A DNA stretch of 64,000 bases, taken from NCBI RefSeq assembly GCF_016865255.1, contig NZ_CP033381.1, positions 1,178,001-1,242,000 on the forward strand, given 5' to 3'. This stretch comes from Methylomonas sp. LW13. Lineage in GTDB: Bacteria > Pseudomonadota > Gammaproteobacteria > Methylococcales > Methylomonadaceae. Both the position numbers and the translations under genes were made by a program. This document shows, piece after piece, positions 57,986 through 64,000 of the stretch. Numbering within the stretch: position 1 is the first letter of the stretch; the number at the start of each line of letters is the position of its first letter. The notes under the pieces were generated by a model, which saw nothing but the letters and a program-made list of their open reading frames with translations, searched no databases and was not told where the DNA came from.

Positions 57986-59098
57986 TTAGCGTTGCCGAAA
58001 GCGAATGTCGCCAAATAAAGCCTTTTGTTCGCGGGGCTGACAGCGCCAGTATTGCGGCGGCGCTGCGACTTGGGCACCCAGTTTGGCGGCGGCATGCCAG
58101 GGCCAGCGTGGATCGTAAAGTATGCCGCGCGCCAAGCCCACCATATCGGCCTGGCCGTCGGCGACGATGGCTTCGGCGTCTTCCGCTTCGGTGATCAGGC
58201 CGACGGTGATGGTGGGCAGGCCGGTCTCAGCGCGGATGCTAGCCGCCAGCGGCACTTGGTAATGAGGACCGACCGGGATTTTTTGCAACGGCGACAGGCC
58301 GCCGCTGGAGACATGGATAAACGCGCAGCCGCGTGCTTGCAAGGCTTTGGCAAAGATCACGCTTTGCGCCAAGTCCCAGCCGCCGTCCACCCAATCGGTC
58401 GCGGAAATTCGCACGCCGATGGGCATGTGCATAGGCACGGCAGCCCGCATCGCGTCGAATACCGCCAACGGGAAACGCATCCGGTTTTCCAGCGAGCCGC
58501 CGTATTCGTCGTCACGCTGATTGGATAAGGGCGAGAGGAATTCGTGCAGCAAATAGCCGTGGGCGGCGTGTATCTCGATGGCGTCGAGCCCTAGCTTATG
58601 CGCGCGCTTTGCCGCAGATACAAACGCCTGCACCATGCGTTGCAATCCGTTGGCATCGAGCGCAGTCGGCGCGGGGTCGTCCGGCATAAAAGGCAGTGCC
58701 GACGGTGCCACGGTTTGCCAACCGCCCTGTTCGATATTGACCAGGCCGCCGCCGTCCCAGGGCGCGGCGGTGGAAGCCTTGCGGCCGGCGTGCGCCAACT
58801 GAATCGCTATCGGTATCTGCGAATATTTTCGCACCGCAGTTAAAACCCGGGCCAAAGCGGCTTCGGTGTCGTCCGACCAGAGGCCGAGATCGGCCGGCGA
58901 GATGCGGCCTTCCGGTTCTACGGCTGTGGCTTCGATAATCAACAAGCCGGCGCCGGACATCGCCAAATTGCCCAGGTGCATTAAATGCCAATCGCCGGCT
59001 TCGCCGTTAACCGCCGAGTACTGGCACATCGGCGCGATGACGATACGGTTGCGCAGCGTAACTGAGCCGAGGGAATACGGCGAAAAAAGCTGACTCAT
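57986..59098 (-). CDS. namA: NADH:flavin oxidoreductase / ene-reductase (NamA/YqjM type)
   Basis: A 370-residue old-yellow-enzyme TIM barrel: MSQLFSPYSLGSVTLRNRIVIAPMCQYSA (YqjM-type Cys), IQLAHAGRKAS, IEIHAAHGYLLHEFLSPLSNQRDDEYGGSLENRMRF and the FMN-binding end (ADMVGLARGILYDPRWPWHAA). It reduces activated C=C bonds with NAD(P)H. Start 59098 is set by homology; a reading to 59170 adds a basic N-terminus unlike the family. Divergent from proA. Confidence 0.94.
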   Translation of the reverse strand: MSQLFSPYSLGSVTLRNRIVIAPMCQYSAVNGEAGDWHLMHLGNLAMSGAGLLIIEATAVEPEGRISPADLGLWSDDTEAALARVLTAVRKYSQIPIAIQLAHAGRKASTAAPWDGGGLVNIEQGGWQTVAPSALPFMPDDPAPTALDANGLQRMVQAFVSAAKRAHKLGLDAIEIHAAHGYLLHEFLSPLSNQRDDEYGGSLENRMRFPLAVFDAMRAAVPMHMPIGVRISATDWVDGGWDLAQSVIFAKALQARGCAFIHVSSGGLSPLQKIPVGPHYQVPLAASIRAETGLPTITVGLITEAEDAEAIVADGQADMVGLARGILYDPRWPWHAAAKLGAQVAAPPQYWRCQPREQKALFGDIRFRQR

Positions 59099-59236
59099 AT
59101 CAGGGTACCTTTGAATAAAGTGGGTGTTAATCCAATGTTGCAGTCTACGAGCTCGGTTCCGGCTTGGCAATGGGAAGGGCTCTGTCGTGCAGTGCCGAAT
59201 TTACGGCAGGAAAGGGCGTTGAATTTGTCGCATTCG

Positions 59237-59263
59237 TTGTAACTTGGCCCGGCTTGCTATAAT
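59237..59263 (+). promoter_or_regulatory. Extended -10 promoter of the proA operon
   Basis: TGC-TATAAT ends at 59263 (TATAAT 59258-59263 with the TGn extension). TTGTAA at 59237-59242 lies 15 bp upstream, a weak -35. It is 33 bp before the GTG start of proA. Confidence 0.65.
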
Positions 59264-59295
59264 GCCGGCTTTTCCAATTCATCGGGTCGATAATT

Positions 59296-60552
59296 GTGGA
59301 CGTTAAACAGTACATGCAGCAATTGGGGCAACAGGCCAGAGTGGCCGGCCGCGAGATCAGCAAGGCCGAGAGCGGGCGGAAAAATAGCGCGTTATTGAAA
59401 ATTGCCGAGGCTATCGCCGCCGGTAGCGCCGAAATAGCCAGCGAAAACCGCAAAGACTTGGAAGCCGGCAAACAGAACGGTATGGATCCGGCGTCGCTGG
59501 ATCGTCTGGAACTGACACCAGCCCGTATCCAAGCGATGATAGACGGCCTGAAGCAGGTTGCCGCGCTGCCCGATCCGGTCGGAGAAATTACCAATCTTAA
59601 CTATCAGCCCAGCGGGATTCAGGTTGGACAGATGCGCGTGCCCTTGGGTGTGATCGGCATTATTTACGAATCGCGGCCTAACGTTACTGTCGATGCGGCG
59701 GCCTTGTGCTTGAAGTCGGGCAACGCCTGTATTTTACGTGGCGGTTCCGAGTCGATTCATTCCAATCGCGCGATTGCGGTGTGCATCGCCAGCGGTTTGG
59801 CGGCTGCCGGTTTGCCGCAGCAAGCGGTGCAAGTGGTGGAAACCACCGATAGGGCCGCAGTCGGCGAGCTGATTACGATGAAGGATTATGTTGACGTGAT
59901 CGTGCCGCGTGGCGGCAAAAGCCTGATCGAACGGATCAGTGGCGAAGCCACCATCCCGGTCATCAAACACCTGGACGGCATTTGCCATGTCTACATCGAC
60001 GGTAAGGCCGATCTTGATAAGGCCGTGGCGATAGCGATTAACGCGAAAACCCATCGCTACGGCGTTTGTAATGCGATGGAGACTTTGTTGGTGGCGGAAA
60101 GCATCGCCGCAACGGTGTTGCCGATTCTAGCCGAACAATATGCGGCAAAAAACGTGGAACTGCGCGGTTGCTTGAAAACCTGTTCTCTGATCAAAAACGC
60201 CGTACGGGCGACAGAAGAAGATTGGCATACTGAATATCTGGCGCCGATTTTGTCCATCAAGATTGTCGCCGACATTGACGAAGCGATAGCTCATATCAAT
60301 ACTTACAGCTCGGCTCATACCGAGGCCATCGTCACCGAGGATTACACCTTGGCGCGGCGCTTTTTGCGGGAAGTGGATTCCAGCTCGGTGATGGTCAATG
60401 CTTCTACCCGTTTTGCCGACGGCTTTGAATACGGTTTGGGTGCGGAGATTGGCATCAGTACCGATAAATTGCACGCGCGCGGTCCGGTTGGCTTGCATGG
60501 TCTGACCTCGTTGAAATTCATCGTGCTGGGCGACGGGCATATCCGCCAATAA
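59296..60552 (+). CDS. proA: Gamma-glutamyl phosphate reductase
   Basis: A 418-residue enzyme of proline synthesis, reducing glutamyl-5-phosphate with NADPH. Blocks: [48 protein letters not shown], catalytic Cys in [12 protein letters not shown], and [35 protein letters not shown] start at 59296. The stop overlaps the nadD start by one base (TAATG), forming proA-nadD-rsfS. Confidence 0.97.
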   Translation: MDVKQYMQQLGQQARVAGREISKAESGRKNSALLKIAEAIAAGSAEIASENRKDLEAGKQNGMDPASLDRLELTPARIQAMIDGLKQVAALPDPVGEITNLNYQPSGIQVGQMRVPLGVIGIIYESRPNVTVDAAALCLKSGNACILRGGSESIHSNRAIAVCIASGLAAAGLPQQAVQVVETTDRAAVGELITMKDYVDVIVPRGGKSLIERISGEATIPVIKHLDGICHVYIDGKADLDKAVAIAINAKTHRYGVCNAMETLLVAESIAATVLPILAEQYAAKNVELRGCLKTCSLIKNAVRATEEDWHTEYLAPILSIKIVADIDEAIAHINTYSSAHTEAIVTEDYTLARRFLREVDSSSVMVNASTRFADGFEYGLGAEIGISTDKLHARGPVGLHGLTSLKFIVLGDGHIRQ

Positions 60553-61193
60553 TGATCGGGGTTTACGGCGGCACGTTCAATCCGGTCCATTACGGCCATT
60601 TGCGCACCGCGCTGGAAGTGAAAGAGCTGTTTGAATTGGAGCAGCTGCGCTTGATTCCTTGCCGGGTGCCGGCACACCGAGACGAACCCGACGTGCCGGC
60701 GCACCTGCGTTTGCAAATGCTGGAAGCCTCCGTCGCCGATACTCGCGGCTTTAGCGTTGATCGGCGCGAGTTGGATAGGGCGGGGCCATCGTATATGGTG
60801 GATACGTTGCATTCCTTACGCAACGAAATGGGCGATACGCCTTTGCTGTTGTTTATCGGCGCCGATGCCTTTGCCGGTTTGGAACGTTGGCATCAATGGC
60901 AACGTTTATTCGATTATGCGCACATCGTGGTGATGACTCGCCCCGGCTATGCCGGATCGGCGCTATCGGCGTTTTTACAACAACGAATTGCCGAAGACCG
61001 AGCCCAATTAAGCCGGCAGAATGCAGGACTGTTAACCTTCCAGGAAGTCACCGCGCTGGCGATTTCCGCTACCGCAATCCGCGAACTGGTGGCGGCCGGA
61101 CGCGATCCACAATTTTTACTGCCCGACCGGGTCATCGAATTGATTCGCAGGCATTATTTATATCAACCCCTCATTCATCACACAGGAAATTGA
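60552..61193 (+). CDS. nadD: Nicotinate-nucleotide adenylyltransferase
   Basis: A 213-residue enzyme making deamido-NAD+ from nicotinate mononucleotide and ATP. The nucleotidyltransferase motif YGGTFNPVHYGHLRTALEV and the C-terminal ISATAIRELVAAGRDPQFLLPDRV (ISxTxIR) are diagnostic. Overlaps the proA stop; rsfS begins right after its stop, the widespread nadD-rsfS pairing. Confidence 0.97.
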   Translation: MIGVYGGTFNPVHYGHLRTALEVKELFELEQLRLIPCRVPAHRDEPDVPAHLRLQMLEASVADTRGFSVDRRELDRAGPSYMVDTLHSLRNEMGDTPLLLFIGADAFAGLERWHQWQRLFDYAHIVVMTRPGYAGSALSAFLQQRIAEDRAQLSRQNAGLLTFQEVTALAISATAIRELVAAGRDPQFLLPDRVIELIRRHYLYQPLIHHTGN

Positions 61194-61535
61194 ATGCAAA
61201 CAGAAGCATTACTTAAGCTGGTCGAAACCGAGCTCGACGACCGCAAAGGCCTTAACATCAAGACTATCGATGTGCGTGGCAAAACCAGTATTACCGATTA
61301 TATGGTCATCGCCACCGGTACCTCGTCTCGGCACGCCAAATCGCTGTGTGATTATGTAGTGGAAAAGGTCAAGGAGCAGGGGCAGCAGCCGCTGGGATTG
61401 GAAGGCGATCAAAGTTCTGACTGGATTTTGTTGGATTTGGGTGATGTGATCGTGCATGTGATGACCGGTCAGGCCCGCGAACTGTATCAGCTGGAAAAAC
61501 TCTGGTCAGTGGCCGGCGACAAGACGCACGGTTAG
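61194..61535 (+). CDS. rsfS: Ribosomal silencing factor RsfS
   Basis: A 113-residue protein: DVRGKTSITDYMVIATGTSSRHAKSLCDYVVEKVKEQG...SSDWILLDLGDVIVHVMTGQARELYQLEKLW is the RsfS/YbeB family. It binds ribosomal protein L14 and blocks subunit joining when nutrients run low. ACAGGAAAT gives its ribosome site within the end of nadD. Confidence 0.96.
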   Translation: MQTEALLKLVETELDDRKGLNIKTIDVRGKTSITDYMVIATGTSSRHAKSLCDYVVEKVKEQGQQPLGLEGDQSSDWILLDLGDVIVHVMTGQARELYQLEKLWSVAGDKTHG

Positions 61536-61598
61536 TTTTTGCCGCGATTTGCCGAAAGAAATTTCAACCGGCTCAAGGGCATAATTTGTCATCCGCCC

Positions 61599-61625
61599 TC
61601 AAGAAAAAGCCCAAGTAGTCGATGA
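61599..61625 (+). promoter_or_regulatory. Sigma-28 (FliA)-like promoter of flgP
   Basis: TCAAG (61599-61603), 14 bp, then GTCGATGA (61618-61625) resembles the flagellar consensus TCAAG-N13/14-GCCGATA. It lies 25 bp before the flgP start, consistent with flagellar control. Confidence 0.5.
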
Positions 61626-61649
61626 CTTAGGCGAGTAGGAGGAGGGGTT

Positions 61650-62342
61650 ATGAAAGCGTTTAAGACAATCTGTTTGCTGTTGATCATGGCAGTCGCGACG
61701 GGGTGCGCGTCCGTGGGCGGCAAAAGTGCCGAGGCGCCGTCGCAGTCAGCCGGCAAAACCCTGCGCGCTAGTGGTTATAGCCGTTTCGACGATAGCGGCA
61801 AGCTGGCGTTCAATCAACGCTGGTTACAAGCGCAACAAGCTGCCAAACTGGATGCCTATCGCGGCTTGGCGGATTTGCTGTATCAAGAAAAATTGGGCAA
61901 TCAAACCACGGTCGGCGCTCAAGTGATGCGTGACGAGGTCTACCGGGTTTATCTGGATAGTTATTTACGCGAAGCGCGTGCCGCCGATTACCGGACTGTC
62001 AGAGACAATTTAAAAACAACGCTGGAATTGCGTCTTAGCCCGCGTTTTTACCAATGCATGTCCGGCGATACCTATGTCGTCGGCCAGTGTCTGCAGGAAG
62101 ATAACAAGCTGGCGTTTACCCGGCTGGGCTATAAAACAGCAACGGTGACTTCGGCCAACCTGGCCTGCGGCGCACGCGATTGTAGCGATCAATATTATGT
62201 GTCTGGCTTTTCCAAAAAGCCCAATGTCGTGGACGATACTTTGCTGGAAGCCGGTCTTTACGATTTGGAATGGATAGCCAACACCGGCTTGCGGACGATA
62301 TTTCAGTATTTGTTGATCAACGGATTTTATAGTGCCTTATAA
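61650..62342 (+). CDS. flgP: FlgP-like outer-membrane lipoprotein (LPP20 family)
   Basis: A 230-residue lipoprotein: signal MKAFKTICLLLIMAVATGC with lipobox ATGC, then the LPP20 domain (ASGYSRFDDSGKLAFNQRWLQAQQAAKLDAYRGLADLLYQEKL..., VRDNLKTTLELRL). FlgP forms outer-membrane disk structures needed for the flagellar motor in Vibrio and Campylobacter. The AGGAGG ribosome site is excellent. It overlaps the flgT start, and the flgP-flgT pair is a known flagellar arrangement; no other flagellar gene is in the window. Confidence 0.85.
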   Translation: MKAFKTICLLLIMAVATGCASVGGKSAEAPSQSAGKTLRASGYSRFDDSGKLAFNQRWLQAQQAAKLDAYRGLADLLYQEKLGNQTTVGAQVMRDEVYRVYLDSYLREARAADYRTVRDNLKTTLELRLSPRFYQCMSGDTYVVGQCLQEDNKLAFTRLGYKTATVTSANLACGARDCSDQYYVSGFSKKPNVVDDTLLEAGLYDLEWIANTGLRTIFQYLLINGFYSAL

Positions 62343-63513
62343 AAACTTGCTAACAGTGTTACTGATCGCTTTGCTGGCTGCATGCAGCAGCGGTAATAGT
62401 AAGCGGGGCGGCGATGAGAATGGCGTTGCCGTGTCCGGCCAGCAGGTCAGCGTGCAAGGCAGTGCGCCAATCGTTGGCGGGGGTATCGAAGCAGCCCGCC
62501 GCGCGGCTATCGACGATGCGGTGCATCAGGCATCTATGCAGCTTAAACGCAACAATCACTCGGCGATGCTGGTTAGTGATATTAAGGTGGTCGACGAATG
62601 GCAGGATGCCGATCTTTATCATGTGCAGGTGCTGGCAGTATTGTCCGATAAGCAGCGTTGCGGTTCGCCTTATCGGAAAAAAATCGTCGCCACCGGCTTT
62701 CCGGTCATGAATGCCGATCAAATCAGCGGCAGCGAAAGCCAGGATTTATACAGCGGCATTCCCCGAGAGATTAATAACCAGTTGATGGAAACCGGCGATT
62801 TTATCGGCCGTAATCTGACCAATACCTCTTTATATAGCCGGCCCGATATGGCACCGGAGATTCGCTTTGCCGAGGGTACGCCTGAATCGGTTATTGTGAA
62901 TATCGCCAAACAGCAGAACGCGCAATTTGTGTTGTCCGGCGTGATTCGCGATTTTCGGGTGGAATCCACAGAATACGTGCGCGGCAGCGGCGCTCTGGCG
63001 GACTTAAAATCCATGGTCAGGGATTTTGTCGCTCGCCGTAGTGTTGGGATTGACGTATTTGTTTACGACGGTTTTAGCGGTGCCTTGCTGTTTCAACATC
63101 GTTACACCGATTCTATCCTGGGCGACGTCTCGCTGCCGAGCGGCTATACGGTGGGTAGCGAGCGTTTCAACTCCACGTCGGCCGGTCACGCCATCAGCGA
63201 GATCATTCAGCAGGCTAGTGAAGATATTCACAAATTATTCGGCTGCTATCCCTTTACCACCCGGGTGATACAAGCCGGCAACAACCGGATCGTGATTGCC
63301 GCCGGCGCCCAGGATAAAATCAGAGTCGGTGATAAGCTGATGATTTATTCGGCGTCCGCCGGCGGTACGTCGGGAGCGGGTTTGGGTGAGTCGCAAGGTA
63401 TCTTGACGATAACCGACGTTAGTGCTGCTACGGCGGCGGGTACTCTTGATTCTTCGGCGGTTGCCGGTGCAGTAAGGCCGGGCGACTGGGTGAAAAGTTT
63501 TGCTACGCCTTAA
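62332..63513 (+). CDS. flgT: FlgT-like flagellar H-ring protein
   Basis: A 393-residue lipoprotein-like protein: signal LLTVLLIALLAACSS with lipobox, a middle domain (RRAAIDDAVHQASMQLKRNN; VATGFPVMNADQISGSE...EINNQLMETG) and a C-terminal domain (RVIQAGNNRIVIAAGAQDKIRVGDKLMIYSA...VRPGDWVKSF) as in FlgT. FlgT builds the H-ring around the basal body. GTG start at 62332 overlaps flgP by 11 bp. Its end overlaps the convergent peroxidase gene by 11 bp. Confidence 0.82.
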   Translation: MPYKNLLTVLLIALLAACSSGNSKRGGDENGVAVSGQQVSVQGSAPIVGGGIEAARRAAIDDAVHQASMQLKRNNHSAMLVSDIKVVDEWQDADLYHVQVLAVLSDKQRCGSPYRKKIVATGFPVMNADQISGSESQDLYSGIPREINNQLMETGDFIGRNLTNTSLYSRPDMAPEIRFAEGTPESVIVNIAKQQNAQFVLSGVIRDFRVESTEYVRGSGALADLKSMVRDFVARRSVGIDVFVYDGFSGALLFQHRYTDSILGDVSLPSGYTVGSERFNSTSAGHAISEIIQQASEDIHKLFGCYPFTTRVIQAGNNRIVIAAGAQDKIRVGDKLMIYSASAGGTSGAGLGESQGILTITDVSAATAAGTLDSSAVAGAVRPGDWVKSFATP

Positions 63514-64000
63514 CGGGGGCGTCGCTCAAACTCAGTAAGCGTTCTATGTCTTTACTGATACCTGCCGGCGTGTCTATCGGCGCATAGCGTTTAAAAACCT
63601 TGCCATCTCGGCCGACCAGAAATTTGCTGAAATTCCATTTAATGGCATTTAAACCCAGGATGCCCGGGGCTGAGGTTTTCAAATACTCGAACAGCGGATG
63701 TGCGTGGTTACCGTTAACGTCGATTTTTTCGAACATTGGGAAGCTAACGCCATAGTTCAGTTCGCAAAAGCTGGCAATTTCTTGGCTATCGCCTGGTTCC
63801 TGCTGGCCGAATTGATTACACGGAAACCCTAGGATCACTAAGCCGCGGCTTTTATAGGTCTGGTATAGCGCTTCCAAGCCACGGAACTGCGGGGTAAAGC
63901 CGCATCGACTGGCAGTGTTGACGATTAGCAGCACTTTTCCGCGGTAATCTGCCAAAGCGACAGTTTCACCGTTAATGTTAGTGGCCGAGAATTGGTATAT
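63503..64000 (-). CDS. Glutathione peroxidase family protein (start outside window)
   Basis: 166 codons are present; the frame runs to the window edge. The beginning reads IYQFSATNINGETVALADYRGK, then the peroxidatic Cys in VNTASRCGFTPQ (Cys, not Sec), FPCNQFGQQEPG and WNFSKFLVGRDG: all catalytic blocks of the family. Such non-Sec enzymes reduce peroxides, often with thioredoxin. Only one or a few N-terminal residues are missing. Confidence 0.95.
   Translation of the reverse strand: MYQFSATNINGETVALADYRGKVLLIVNTASRCGFTPQFRGLEALYQTYKSRGLVILGFPCNQFGQQEPGDSQEIASFCELNYGVSFPMFEKIDVNGNHAHPLFEYLKTSAPGILGLNAIKWNFSKFLVGRDGKVFKRYAPIDTPAGISKDIERLLSLSDAPVKA

Overview
The window looks like a chromosomal segment of a gammaproteobacterium, most probably a Methylomonas-like methanotroph. 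This is inferred from the sucrose synthesis cluster with amylosucrase (a known methanotroph arrangement), the PQQ-type sugar dehydrogenase, the FecI/FecR/TonB receptor repertoire and the flagellar FlgP/FlgT pair. No methane monooxygenase or rRNA gene is present, so the taxonomic call is moderate. I saw no rRNA or tRNA genes.

Layout. (1) 1-9.2 kb: a type I-G (formerly I-U) CRISPR-Cas locus: the C-terminal HD end of cas3, cas8 (csx17), cas7 (csb1), cas5-cas6 fusion (csb2), a MazF/RHH toxin-antitoxin pair in reverse orientation, a small unknown gene, a cas4-cas1 fusion, cas2, a leader, and an array of eight good repeats plus one decayed repeat. (2) 9.2-18.0 kb: a very large hybrid histidine kinase whose membrane input domain has the ethylene-receptor residues, flanked by inverted copies of a dispersed repeat; an odd alpha/beta-hydrolase lipoprotein; a Nudix hydrolase, a PQQ-type sugar dehydrogenase, heat-shock protease htpX and a DUF2835 gene. 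(3) 18.1-32.4 kb: two paralogous iron-uptake-type modules, each reading sigma factor - FecR - [toxin-antitoxin] - TonB receptor - second sigma factor. They are invaded by paired REP palindromes and by a REP-associated tyrosine transposase (RAYT) with a truncated second copy. (4) 32.7-51.1 kb: an ion and osmotic-stress region: MFS permease, NhaD, MarR regulator, a fused glycosyltransferase-HAD enzyme, ClC chloride transporter, CPA2 antiporter, GH5 glucanase, amylosucrase, sucrose-phosphatase, sucrose-phosphate synthase, an antiporter broken by an amber codon, and OpgC. Two promoters here carry the same 31-bp dyad over the -35 box. (5) 51.4-56.1 kb: an HD-GYP response regulator and a second giant hybrid kinase in one overlapping operon. 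(6) 56.5-64.0 kb: mostly housekeeping genes: MFS exporter, NamA-type ene-reductase, proA-nadD-rsfS, flgP-flgT, and a glutathione peroxidase that runs off the end.

The strongest leads for new biology are the twin operator-promoters at 36.45 and 38.96 kb, the ethylene-receptor-like kinase, the duplicated sigma/FecR/TA/receptor modules with RAYT-REP activity, and several enzymes or transporters with a changed key residue (ClC gating Glu to Ala, hydrolase nucleophile Ser to Asp, antiporter with an in-frame TAG). All functional statements rest on reading the sequence; no database search was run.
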